Of a DNA stretch of 64,000 nucleotides, positions 55,821 through 64,000 are shown in pieces. How positions within the stretch are numbered: the stretch's first letter is position 1; every line of letters begins with the position of its first letter. The stretch is taken from contig QHTE01000047.1 in NCBI GenBank assembly GCA_003220685.1, positions 40,264 through 104,263 on the forward strand, read 5' to 3'. This stretch comes from Candidatus Rokuibacteriota bacterium (lineage in GTDB: Bacteria > Methylomirabilota > Methylomirabilia > Rokubacteriales > CSP1-6). The position numbers and the translations under genes were made by a program. Under the pieces are notes generated by a model. It saw only the letters and a program-made list of their open reading frames with translations, was not told the DNA's origin and searched no databases.

Positions 55821-57907
55821 TGCGACACGCCGCCCTCGCGACCGGCGCCGCGCTCGTCATCGGCTGGCCGTGGGCCGCGCCGCGCTACTTCGTCTTCCTG
55901 GCGAGCCTGATCGCCATCAACGCGATCGTCGCGATCGGGCTCAACCTCCTCTCGGGCTACACGAACCAGCTCTCGTTCGGGCACGCGGGCTTCCTGGCGA
56001 TCGGCGCGTACGCGGCGGCGATCCTGACGATCCACGCTCCCGCGCTGCCGGTGGCCGTGACGCTCCTGATTGCGGGGCTCGTCACCGCCGCGGTGGGCCT
56101 CGCCCTTGGCGTGCCGTGCCTGCGACTGGAGGGGCTCTACCTGGCGATGGCGACCCTCGCGTTCGGCTTCGTGGTCGTCGAGGCGATCCTGAACCTCGAC
56201 TGGCTCACGCGCGGCAACGACGGGCTCCGCGTGCCGGCCGCCCGCCTCGGCCCCTGGGCCCTGGCGACGGATACCGCGCGCTACTACCTGGTCGTCGCGG
56301 TGGCCGCGCTCCTGATCGTCGCCGCCGCCAACATCAGCCGGACGCGGACGGGACGGGCACTCCTGGCCGTCCGCGAGAGCGAGATCGCGGCGCAGGCGAG
56401 CGGGATCCATCTGGCCGCCTACAAGACGCTCGCCTTCGTCGTCTCGGCCTTCTACACCGGCGTGGCCGGCGGGCTCTTCGCGCTGGTGATCGGCTTCCTC
56501 TCGCCCGATTCCTTCGACGTCTTCCTGTCGGTGGACTTCGTCGCGATGATCATCGTCGGCGGGCTCGGGTCGATCCTCGGCTCCGTGGTGGGGGCAGCGG
56601 TCATCACGACCCTCAACGACACGCTCGCCGGCTTTCAGAACTATCGACCGCTCATCTTCGGCGCGATCCTGATAACGTCGATGTTGTTCATGCCCGGCGG
56701 CATTGCCAGCGCTTTGCGCAAGATTTTCTCGACAAGGAGACGATCGATGATCAGCCGTGCAAGCCTTCTGCTGGTCCTGGCCCTCACGCTGAGCGCGGTG
56801 CCGGCCGTCGCGGAGCAGGGCCTCACCGACACCGAGATCGTGATCGGCGGCTCGAACTCGTTCTCGGGGCCGCTCGCCTTCACCGGAGAGCAGATCACGA
56901 AGTTCGGCGTGGATCTCTATTTCAAGGTGGTCAACGACGCCGGCGGGATCCACGGGCGCAAGGTCCGGACCGTCTACTACGACGACGGCTACCGTCCCCA
57001 GGACGCCGTCGCGAACACCAAGAAGCTCGTCGAGCAGGATCGTGTGTTCGCGATCATCATCCCGCAGGGCTCGCCGACGGTCCGCGCGACGCTCGCCTAC
57101 CTCGAGGAGAACAAGGTTCCGCTGCTCTTTCCGTATCAGAGCTCGCCGGAGACCCGCGAAAAGCGCTACGTGATGCAGGGGATGACCCTGAGCGATCGGT
57201 CGTCGAAGATGATGATCGACTACCTGGCTGGGCAGCGGAAGGTCAAGAAGTTCGCCGCGCTCTATCAGGACGACGAGTACGGCAAGTCGTTCCTCACCGC
57301 CTTCGAGAAGGATCTGGCGCGATACGGCCTCAAGCTGGTCGCGGCCGAATCGGTCAAGCGTGGCGTCACCGACGTGAGCGCGCAGGTCGCGAAGCTCCAG
57401 GCGGCGAAGCCCGAGGTGACCTTTCTCGTGCTGGTGCCGGGCCCGGGCGCGCAGGCCCTGAAGGAGCGCCAGAAGATCGGCTGGACCGACACCATCATGG
57501 TCTCGACCGGCCCGCTGACCGACGAGCGCTACCTGAGCCTCGCCGGTGACGCGGCCGAAGGCGTCGAGGGGCTGTCGCTCTGGCCCGACCCCGTCACCTC
57601 GGATCTGCCCGGCGTCAAGCGCTATCGCGAGCACATGCAGCGCTACCACCCGAACAACGAGATGAATCGCTATTCGCTCGCCGGCTACTTCGCGGCCATG
57701 CTCTTCACGGAAGGCGCCAAGCGCGCCGGACGGAACCTCACGCGCGAGTCGCTGATGGCGGCGCTCGAATCGATGAAGGGCTACGAGAGCGGCATCCTGC
57801 CCCCGATCACGATTGGGCCCGACCACGAGACCCAGAAGCAGGGGTTCTGGGTGCGCGTCGAGAAGGGCCGCTTCAAGCCGATGACGGACTGGCTCAAGTC
57901 CGAGTAG
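55820..57907 (+). CDS. LivM permease fused in frame to its LivK-type substrate-binding protein
   Basis: 695 residues. Residues 1-300 are a complete LivM permease (INAIVAIGLNLLSGYTNQLSFGHAGFLAIGAYAAAIL, RLEGLYLAMATLAFGFVVVEAIL, TGRALLAVRESEIAAQASGI, MIIVGGLGSILGSVVGAAVITTLN). No stop follows: the frame runs through KIFSTRRRS into a signal-peptide-like segment (310-331, ending AVPAVA) and a full periplasmic binding protein (332-695: LTDTEIVIGGSNSFSGPLAFTGEQ, VRTVYYDDGYRPQDAVANTKKLVEQD, QDDEYGKSFLTAFEKDL). The positive linker and hydrophobic segment fit a cytoplasm-to-periplasm crossing, so the receptor would sit correctly. An internal AAGGAGA and ATG (56747) could also give the receptor alone. 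Confidence 0.85.
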   Translation: MRHAALATGAALVIGWPWAAPRYFVFLASLIAINAIVAIGLNLLSGYTNQLSFGHAGFLAIGAYAAAILTIHAPALPVAVTLLIAGLVTAAVGLALGVPCLRLEGLYLAMATLAFGFVVVEAILNLDWLTRGNDGLRVPAARLGPWALATDTARYYLVVAVAALLIVAAANISRTRTGRALLAVRESEIAAQASGIHLAAYKTLAFVVSAFYTGVAGGLFALVIGFLSPDSFDVFLSVDFVAMIIVGGLGSILGSVVGAAVITTLNDTLAGFQNYRPLIFGAILITSMLFMPGGIASALRKIFSTRRRSMISRASLLLVLALTLSAVPAVAEQGLTDTEIVIGGSNSFSGPLAFTGEQITKFGVDLYFKVVNDAGGIHGRKVRTVYYDDGYRPQDAVANTKKLVEQDRVFAIIIPQGSPTVRATLAYLEENKVPLLFPYQSSPETREKRYVMQGMTLSDRSSKMMIDYLAGQRKVKKFAALYQDDEYGKSFLTAFEKDLARYGLKLVAAESVKRGVTDVSAQVAKLQAAKPEVTFLVLVPGPGAQALKERQKIGWTDTIMVSTGPLTDERYLSLAGDAAEGVEGLSLWPDPVTSDLPGVKRYREHMQRYHPNNEMNRYSLAGYFAAMLFTEGAKRAGRNLTRESLMAALESMKGYESGILPPITIGPDHETQKQGFWVRVEKGRFKPMTDWLKSE
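56747..57907 (+). CDS. internal start: Liv-type substrate-binding protein as a separate product
   Basis: From ATG 56747 the same frame gives a 386-residue secreted receptor: signal peptide MISRASLLLVLALTLSAVPAVA with AVA-EQ cleavage, then the type I periplasmic-binding fold. AAGGAGA lies 7 bases before this ATG, a better ribosome site than many in the window. Many annotators would split the frame here although there is no stop codon. It may be made in excess of the fused form. Confidence 0.6.
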   Translation: MISRASLLLVLALTLSAVPAVAEQGLTDTEIVIGGSNSFSGPLAFTGEQITKFGVDLYFKVVNDAGGIHGRKVRTVYYDDGYRPQDAVANTKKLVEQDRVFAIIIPQGSPTVRATLAYLEENKVPLLFPYQSSPETREKRYVMQGMTLSDRSSKMMIDYLAGQRKVKKFAALYQDDEYGKSFLTAFEKDLARYGLKLVAAESVKRGVTDVSAQVAKLQAAKPEVTFLVLVPGPGAQALKERQKIGWTDTIMVSTGPLTDERYLSLAGDAAEGVEGLSLWPDPVTSDLPGVKRYREHMQRYHPNNEMNRYSLAGYFAAMLFTEGAKRAGRNLTRESLMAALESMKGYESGILPPITIGPDHETQKQGFWVRVEKGRFKPMTDWLKSE

Positions 57908-57911
57908 GACG

Positions 57912-58672
57912 GTGCTCGGCGTCGAGGATCTCTCGATCAGCTTCGGCGGCCTCGCCGCGCTGAGCGGGCTCGGCTTCGAGGTGCGGGATCGCGAGATCTT
58001 CGCGCTGATCGGCCCCAACGGGGCGGGCAAGTCGACCGTGTTCAACGTGATCACGGGTCTCTACCGTCCCTCGCGCGGGCGGGTCACCCTCGAGGGCGGC
58101 GATCTGCTCGCGCTGGCGCCCCACCAGATCGCCCGGCGCGGCGTCGCGCGCACGTTCCAGAACACCGAGGTGTTCCGTCACCTCACCGCCCTCGACAACG
58201 TCCTGATCGGCCGCCACACCCACCTGCGCGCGGGCGTGATTCGCTCCGCCCTGTGGCTGCCCGGCGTGGGGCGCGAGGAGGCGCGGGCCCGCGAGTCGGC
58301 GCACGCGCTGCTGGCGCGGCTCGGGCTCGAGGACGTCGCCGGCGTCGAGGCCGGCGGCCTTCCCCTCGGCGCCCAGAAGCGGCTCGAGATCGCGCGGGCG
58401 CTCGCCTCCGAGCCGCGGCTGCTCCTGCTCGACGAGCCGGCGGGCGGGCTCAATCCTACCGAGACGCAGACCTTGATGGCAGTGATCCGACGGCTACGGG
58501 ACGAGAGCGGGCTGACGATCGTCGTGGTCGAGCACGACATGGAGCTCGTCATGGGCATCTCGGACCGCGTCGCCGTGCTCGATCACGGGCGCAAGATCGC
58601 CGAGGGCCGGCCCGGCGAGATCGCGACCGACGCCGCCGCCGTCGAGGCCTATCTGGGCAGCGAGGACGACGC

Positions 58673-58676
<4 letters not shown>
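57912..58676 (+). CDS. livG: branched-chain amino acid-type ABC ATPase (LivG)
   Basis: 254 residues, cytoplasmic ATPase. Walker A GPNGAGKST, LARRGVARTFQNTEVFRHLTALDNVLIGRH (Q-loop and LivG-specific sequence), signature-like LPLGAQKRLEIARAL, Walker B LLLLDEPAGGLN and VVEHDMELVMGISDRVAVLDHGRKIAEG are present. GTG start 4 bases after the fused permease/receptor gene. Confidence 0.94.
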
Positions 58677-59419
<743 letters not shown>

Positions 59420-59424
59420 ACTCG

Positions 59425-60714
59425 ATGACCGTGGGCGCGAGCGTCATGTGGCAGCCGGAGCTCGAATCGCTCGACCGCGAGCCGCTCGAGCGGCTCGTCG
59501 TCGAGCGGATGCGCGCGACGCTCGCCCGCGTCCTGGCCGAGCCGGCGTGGGCGCGCCGCCTCGGCGGCGTCCGGCCCCAGGACGTCGGCCGCCTCGAGGA
59601 CTGGCGCGCACTGCCGTTCCTGACCAAGGACGAGCTCCGCGATGCGTACCCCTACGGCCTGGCGTGCGCGCGCGCGGCCGGCTACCGGCGCGTCCAGATG
59701 TCGAGCGGGACCACGGGGAATCCGATCCTGAACCCGTATACCGCGGGCGACGTGGCGCAGTGGGGCGAGGTGATGGCCCGTTGCTACGTCGCGGCGGGTG
59801 TCGGCCGCGACGACGTCATCCAGATCACGCCGTCGTTCGGCCTGTTCACGGGCGGCTTCGGCTTCCACTACGGCGCCGAGCGGATCGGCGCGATGGTGAT
59901 CCCGACCGGCGCCGGGCGCACGGCGCTGCAGCTGCGTCTCATGCGCGATCTCAACGCGACGGTCGTCACCGCGATCGCGACCTATCCGTTGCGCTTGATC
60001 GAGGCGGCGCGCGAGGAGGGATTCGACCTCGCGTCGCTCTCGCTCCGGGTCGGCATCCTCGGCTCGGAGATGTGGTCGGACGAGCTGCGGGCGCGGATCG
60101 AGCGGGAGCTCTCCATCCGTACCTTCGACATCATCGGCATGACCGAGACCGGCGGCCCGGGGCTCGGCATCGACTGCGCGGCCCGCCGCGGCATCCACGT
60201 CTGGGAGGATCACTATCACGCGGAGGTGGTCGACCCGGCGACGGGCCGGGTCGTGCCGGACGGCGCCGAGGGCGAGCTGGTCGTCTCGACCTTGACCCGC
60301 GAGGGGCTGCCGCTGATCCGCTACCGGACGCACGACCTCACGCGCGTCGTGTCGCGCGCGCGCTGCGACTGCGGGCGGACGTCGCTGAGGCTCGATCGGC
60401 TTCGCGGCCGCGCCGACGACATGGTGATCTACAAGGGCATCAATTTCTATCCGCGCCAGATCGAGACGACCTTGCTGAAGCACGCCGGCGTGAGCCACGA
60501 GTACCAGGTCGTGCTCGAGTCGGACGGCGGCGGCGAGCGCATGACGATCCACGTCGAGACCGAGCCGGGATGCGATCCGACGGTCGCCGCGCGGATCCGG
60601 CGCGAGCTTCACGATTCGCTCGCGCTGAGCCCGGAGGTGCGGCTCTGCGCCCACGGCGCGATCGAGCGGCCGCCGGGCAAGGCGGTGCGCGTCGTCGATC
60701 GCCGGCCTCGATGA
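59425..60714 (+). CDS. phenylacetate-CoA ligase-like adenylate-forming enzyme
   Basis: 429 residues of the PaaK branch of acyl-CoA synthetases. RLGGVRPQDVGRLEDWRALPFLTKDELRDAYPYG at the N-terminus, VQMSSGTTGNPILNPYT (phosphate loop), HYGAERIGAMVIPTGAGRT, FDIIGMTETGGPGLGIDC, LTREGLPLIRYRTHDLTRVV and RADDMVIYKGINFYPRQIE follow PaaK. It makes an acyl-AMP, then the CoA thioester, of an aryl or small carboxylic acid. Directly follows the importer genes, so it probably activates the imported acid. Confidence 0.9.
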   Translation: MTVGASVMWQPELESLDREPLERLVVERMRATLARVLAEPAWARRLGGVRPQDVGRLEDWRALPFLTKDELRDAYPYGLACARAAGYRRVQMSSGTTGNPILNPYTAGDVAQWGEVMARCYVAAGVGRDDVIQITPSFGLFTGGFGFHYGAERIGAMVIPTGAGRTALQLRLMRDLNATVVTAIATYPLRLIEAAREEGFDLASLSLRVGILGSEMWSDELRARIERELSIRTFDIIGMTETGGPGLGIDCAARRGIHVWEDHYHAEVVDPATGRVVPDGAEGELVVSTLTREGLPLIRYRTHDLTRVVSRARCDCGRTSLRLDRLRGRADDMVIYKGINFYPRQIETTLLKHAGVSHEYQVVLESDGGGERMTIHVETEPGCDPTVAARIRRELHDSLALSPEVRLCAHGAIERPPGKAVRVVDRRPR

Positions 60715-61886
60715 GCCGCGGGCTCCTGGCGGGCGTCACCGTGCTCAGCCTCGAGCAGGCGACGACCCTGCCGTTCCTGACCTACCGGCTCGCGTGCGAC
60801 GGCGCCCGTGTCATCCGCGTCGAGAACGCCGAGCGACCCGATCCCAACCGATTCATCGGCCGAGGCGTGCTGGCCGAGCCCGCGATGCGCAGCTACTTCC
60901 TGCCGAACAACTGCGGCAAGGAGGCCATCACGCTCAATCTCGGCCATCCCGAGGGCCAGACGCTCCTGCGTGAGCTGATCGCGAAGCTTCGCGTGGACGT
61001 GTTCGCCTGCAACCAGCGCCCGCGGAGCTACGCCCGGCTCGGGATCGAGCCGGGGCCGCTCGCGGCGGTGAAGCCGGATCTGATCTGGCTCGGGATCACC
61101 GGATTCGGGCCCGAGCACGACGAGGCGGCGTACGATCCCATCCTCCAGGCCCGCAGCGGTTTCATGGAGCTGACGGGCGAGACGAACGGCTCGCCGCTGG
61201 TCTTCGGCCTGCCGATGGTCGATTTGGGCGCGGCGGAGCACGGCTACAGCGAGGTGATGAAGGCGCTCTATCGCCGGGCGACGACCGGCGAGGGTGCGCG
61301 CATCGACGTGTCGATGCTGCGAAGCGCCGTGTCGTGGATGGTCGCGCCGGTCGCGCTCTCGAGCCTCGGCGAGCGCGTGACCCGCAAGGGGAACCGCCAT
61401 CAGTTCTTCGCGCCAGTCGCCGTCCATCGAACGCGCGACGGCCACGTGTACCTGGCGATCGGCAACGACCAACAGTGGGCCGCGCTGACGGCGCTGGACC
61501 GCTTCCGCGGCCTCGCCCGGCCCGAGTACGCCGCCAACGCCGGCCGCATCGGCGACGTCGAGCGGCTGGACCGCGAGCTGGCCGCGTGCTTCGCCGACCT
61601 CACCAGTGCCGAGGCCCTCGCGGCGCTGAGGACCGCGGGGGTCCCGGTCTCTCGCGTGAGCACGATGGCCGACGTGATGGCCGATCGGCTCGTCGCCGAG
61701 CGGTTGGTGGAGATCAGGGATCCGCGCTCCGGGCTCCGGATCGCGCTGCCGGCCCCGCCGGTCGGCGAGCCGCCGGCGCTGAGCTTTCCACCCAGACTCG
61801 GCGAGCACAATGAGAAGATCTACGGCGAGGCGCTCGGACTTCCGCCCGAGCGGCTCGCCGAGCTCCGCCGGCGACAGATCGTCTGA
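60711..61886 (+). CDS. class III CoA-transferase (CaiB/BaiF family)
   Basis: 391 residues, second CoA-transferase of the cluster. [77 protein letters not shown], and catalytic Asp171 in [22 protein letters not shown]. Its start (EQATTLPF) differs from the family's more common EvAq..agP pattern and is typical of the mesaconyl/succinyl-type branch. ATG overlaps PaaK (ATGA). Confidence 0.92.
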   Translation: MSRGLLAGVTVLSLEQATTLPFLTYRLACDGARVIRVENAERPDPNRFIGRGVLAEPAMRSYFLPNNCGKEAITLNLGHPEGQTLLRELIAKLRVDVFACNQRPRSYARLGIEPGPLAAVKPDLIWLGITGFGPEHDEAAYDPILQARSGFMELTGETNGSPLVFGLPMVDLGAAEHGYSEVMKALYRRATTGEGARIDVSMLRSAVSWMVAPVALSSLGERVTRKGNRHQFFAPVAVHRTRDGHVYLAIGNDQQWAALTALDRFRGLARPEYAANAGRIGDVERLDRELAACFADLTSAEALAALRTAGVPVSRVSTMADVMADRLVAERLVEIRDPRSGLRIALPAPPVGEPPALSFPPRLGEHNEKIYGEALGLPPERLAELRRRQIV

Positions 61887-61899
61887 AGGAGTCGCGACC

Positions 61900-63048
61900 A
61901 TGCACGACATGTTCTATCTCACCGAAGAGCAGCGGATGATCCGCGATCTGGCGCGGAAGGTCGCGCGCGACCGGATCGCGCCGCACGCGGCGGCATACGA
62001 CGAGTCCGAGAGCTATCCGACCGAGTCGATGCGCGCGCTCGTCGAGTCGGGCCTCTTCGGCATCTGGGTGCCCGAGGAGTACGGCGGAACCGACATGGGC
62101 TGCCTCGCGCTCTCGCTGGTGGCCGAGGAGCTCGGGTGGGCGTGCGCCGGGACGACGACGAATTTCGGCGCCCATCCGCTCGGCGGGCTGCCGATCCTGT
62201 TGGCGGGGACCGAGGCGCAGAAGAAGAAGTACCTGCCGCGGCTCGCATCCGGCGAGTTCATGGCGGCCTACTCGCTCTCGGAGCCCGGATCCGGCTCCGA
62301 CGCGGCGAGTCTCAGGACCACGGCGGTGCGCCGTGACGACCACTACATCCTGAACGGATCGAAGCAGTGGTGCTCGCACGGCGACCACGCGGACGTGATC
62401 ACCGTCTTCACGACGGTCGATCCGGGCAAGCGCGCCCGAGGCATCACGGCGTTCCTCATCGAGAAGGGCACGCCCGGCTTCTCGGTCGGCAAGAAAGAAA
62501 AGAAGATGGGCATCCGCTGCTCGCCCACCGTGGCGCTCCACTTCACCGACTGCGCCGTCCCGGTCGAGCAGCGGCTCGGCGAGGAGGGCGAGGGCTTCAA
62601 GATCGCGATGCGCACGCTCGACATGACGCGGCCGATGACGGGCGCGATGGCCGTCGGCATCGGCCAGGCGGCCCTCGACGCCGCGACGGCGTACGCGAAG
62701 GAGCGGCAGCAGTTCGGCCAGCCGATCGCCGCGTTCCAGGGCATCCAGTTCATGCTGGCCGACATGGCGATGCAGGTGCACGCGGCGCGGCTCATGGTCC
62801 ACCACGCCGCGCGCCAGGTCGACGCGGGCATCCGGGGCAACACGTACGAGGCGTCGATGGCCAAGTGCTGGTCGGGAGACGCCGCCATGAAGGTGGCCAC
62901 CGATGCGGTCCAGATCTTCGGGGGCTACGGGTACACGCGCGAGTTCCCGGTCGAGCGGTACATGCGCGACGCGAAGATCATGCAGATCTACGAGGGCACG
63001 AACCAGATCCAGCGGATGATCATCGCCAAGGAGCTTCTCGGCGCGTGA
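61900..63048 (+). CDS. acyl-CoA dehydrogenase
   Basis: 382 residues. [119 protein letters not shown], and [13 protein letters not shown] with the catalytic Glu. Close relative of the enzyme at 37046. GAAGGAG precedes ATG 61900. It lies 13 bases after the CoA-transferase, so it probably oxidises that enzyme's thioester product. Confidence 0.94.
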   Translation: MHDMFYLTEEQRMIRDLARKVARDRIAPHAAAYDESESYPTESMRALVESGLFGIWVPEEYGGTDMGCLALSLVAEELGWACAGTTTNFGAHPLGGLPILLAGTEAQKKKYLPRLASGEFMAAYSLSEPGSGSDAASLRTTAVRRDDHYILNGSKQWCSHGDHADVITVFTTVDPGKRARGITAFLIEKGTPGFSVGKKEKKMGIRCSPTVALHFTDCAVPVEQRLGEEGEGFKIAMRTLDMTRPMTGAMAVGIGQAALDAATAYAKERQQFGQPIAAFQGIQFMLADMAMQVHAARLMVHHAARQVDAGIRGNTYEASMAKCWSGDAAMKVATDAVQIFGGYGYTREFPVERYMRDAKIMQIYEGTNQIQRMIIAKELLGA

Positions 63049-63076
63049 GGGCGCGCCGATGAACAGGAGATCTCGA

Positions 63077-64000
63077 ATGACGCATCGACTGACCCGTCGC
63101 ACCTTTCTCGAGACGACGGCCGGCGGCGCCGCGGTCCTCGGCTTCCCGCTGCCGCTCCGCGCGCAGCCGAAGACGTTCAAGATCGGCGCGATCCATCCGG
63201 TGACCGGCGCGCTCGCCGAGCCGGGCCAGGCGTGCCGGCTCGGGGCGAAGATGGCCGTCGACGCGATCAATGCGGCGGGAGGCGTCAAGGGGAAGGGCGG
63301 GATCAAGCTCGAGCTGCTCCTCGGCGACACGCAGACCAAGCCCGAGAACGGCCGCGTCGAGGCCGAGCGCGTCGTGACCCGGGGCGCCCAGATGCTGCTG
63401 GGCTCCTTCGACTCGGGGAGCACCAACGCGATGGTGTCGGTCGCCCAGCAGCGCCGTGTGCCGTTCCTGATCGACATCGCCGCCGCCGATCCGATCACCG
63501 CGAACGTCGCGCAATCGGTCAAGGCCGGGCAGCAGAAGGTGCAGTACGTCTACCGCAATTTCCCGACCGGCTCGAGCTTCGGCCGGAAGGCCGTCCAGTA
63601 CTTCATCGAGATCTTCAAGGAAGCCAACGTGTCGCCGAAGCGGGTGGTGCTGATGTACTGCAACGACCTCTTCGGCCAGAACCAGGCGCACGGCTTCCAG
63701 GCGGCGCACAAGACCGCCAACCCGTCGTGGGACATCGTCGAGGTCATCCCCTGGCCGGAGCCGCCGACCGACCTCTCGACGGAGGTCTCGAAGGCGAAGG
63801 CGGCGAAGCCCGACATCATCGCGCCGATCACGCGTCCGGCCTCCGCCCTCTTGCTGTTCCCGGAGATCCGCAAGCAGCGGATCGAGATGATGGGCATCGT
63901 CGGCCCGGGTAGCCCTGGGATCTACGAGTCGGGCCAGATCGTCCAGCTCAAGGAGGACCTCGAGTACGTGCTGACGAGCGTACCCTGGGCGAACTTCAAG
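63077..64000 (+). CDS. Tat-exported ABC substrate-binding protein (Liv-type), cut by window edge
   Basis: 308 residues visible, C-terminus beyond the window. The N-terminus MTHRLTRRTFLETTAGGAAVLGFPLPLRAQ is a twin-arginine signal (TRRTFLE). The receptor domain starts TFKIGAIHPVTGALAEPGQACRLGAKMAVDAINAAGGVKG, with LLGDTQTKPENGRVEAERVV and VVLMYCNDLFGQNQAHGF as in LivK-like amino-acid or amide receptors. AGGAG lies 7 bases before ATG 63077; another in-frame ATG is at 63059. It may serve the same Liv importer or a second one to the right. Confidence 0.9.
   Translation, partial: MTHRLTRRTFLETTAGGAAVLGFPLPLRAQPKTFKIGAIHPVTGALAEPGQACRLGAKMAVDAINAAGGVKGKGGIKLELLLGDTQTKPENGRVEAERVVTRGAQMLLGSFDSGSTNAMVSVAQQRRVPFLIDIAAADPITANVAQSVKAGQQKVQYVYRNFPTGSSFGRKAVQYFIEIFKEANVSPKRVVLMYCNDLFGQNQAHGFQAAHKTANPSWDIVEVIPWPEPPTDLSTEVSKAKAAKPDIIAPITRPASALLLFPEIRKQRIEMMGIVGPGSPGIYESGQIVQLKEDLEYVLTSVPWANFK

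Noticed and set aside
59448-60710. N-terminal extension of the second CoA-transferase frame across the PaaK-like gene
   Set aside because: The extension is in another frame of the ligase gene and is Arg/Pro-rich; the CoA-transferase family start falls at 60711 with an ATGA overlap.

Overview
The window is 64 kb of very GC-rich bacterial DNA, roughly two-thirds G+C by eye. It has dense coding on both strands, many GTG and TTG starts, and many 4-base stop/start overlaps (ATGA, GTGA, TTGA). The gene content suggests a soil or subsurface heterotroph: two ABC uptake systems for small organics, several acyl-CoA dehydrogenases, class III CoA-transferases, hydantoinase-type proteins and molybdenum hydroxylase subunits. 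It resembles the lineage called Candidatus Rokubacteria (Methylomirabilota) or a deep-branching proteobacterium. That placement is an inference from gene content only; no rRNA, tRNA, CRISPR array, insertion sequence or phage gene was found.

Layout. 1-841: 5' part of a FabF-like ketosynthase that runs off the left edge. 0.97-8.1 kb: secreted DUF3108-like protein, PfkB sugar kinase, UvrD-type helicase with a RecB-like nuclease, HugZ-like flavin/haem protein, and TcuA-like flavoprotein. 8.1-11.2 kb: SAM methyltransferase and DinG-like helicase, divergent from a NUDIX hydrolase. 11.3-16.8 kb: complete Dpp/Opp-type peptide ABC operon (BCADF). 16.9-21.3 kb (minus): amidohydrolase, an O6-methylguanine methyltransferase with a C-terminal Ada zinc domain preceded by an ECF sigma gene, and an orphan Mo-hydroxylase large subunit. 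21.3-31.4 kb: mostly single housekeeping-type genes, including a c-haem adenylate cyclase, DUF72, rhodanese, enoyl-CoA hydratase, HAD phosphatase and apt. 31.4-36.8 kb: hydroxyacyl-CoA dehydrogenase, then on the minus strand a formamidase-like protein with a metal-type ABC binding protein and permease but no ATPase, and a glycosyltransferase.

From 37.0 kb to the right edge every gene is on the plus strand, mostly with overlapping or nearly touching ends. The order is: acyl-CoA dehydrogenase; GntR/UTRA regulator with a palindromic operator; hydantoinase A and B; acyl-CoA dehydrogenase; MaoC hydratase; thiolase; 3-hydroxyacyl-CoA dehydrogenase; DUF35; B12-binding subunit; alpha/beta hydrolase; B12-dependent acyl-CoA mutase; Mo-hydroxylase subunit; CoA-transferase; opine-dehydrogenase-like protein; V4R protein; Liv-type ABC transporter; phenylacetate-CoA-ligase-like protein; second CoA-transferase; acyl-CoA dehydrogenase; second binding protein (truncated by the edge). 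It reads as a 27-kb uptake, CoA-activation, beta-oxidation and carbon-skeleton-rearrangement unit for an unidentified carboxylic acid.

The most unusual points are: an in-frame fusion of the LivM permease to its own binding protein that keeps an internal ribosome site and signal peptide; an acyl-CoA mutase that keeps the catalytic Tyr/Arg/His set but has replaced two normally invariant active-site loops; an MGMT-Ada(Zn) protein with reversed domain order sitting where an ECF anti-sigma gene would be expected; a dispersed GC-rich hairpin repeat in intergenic gaps; and a recurrent -10-like box 3-10 bases before start codons, suggesting widespread leaderless transcription.
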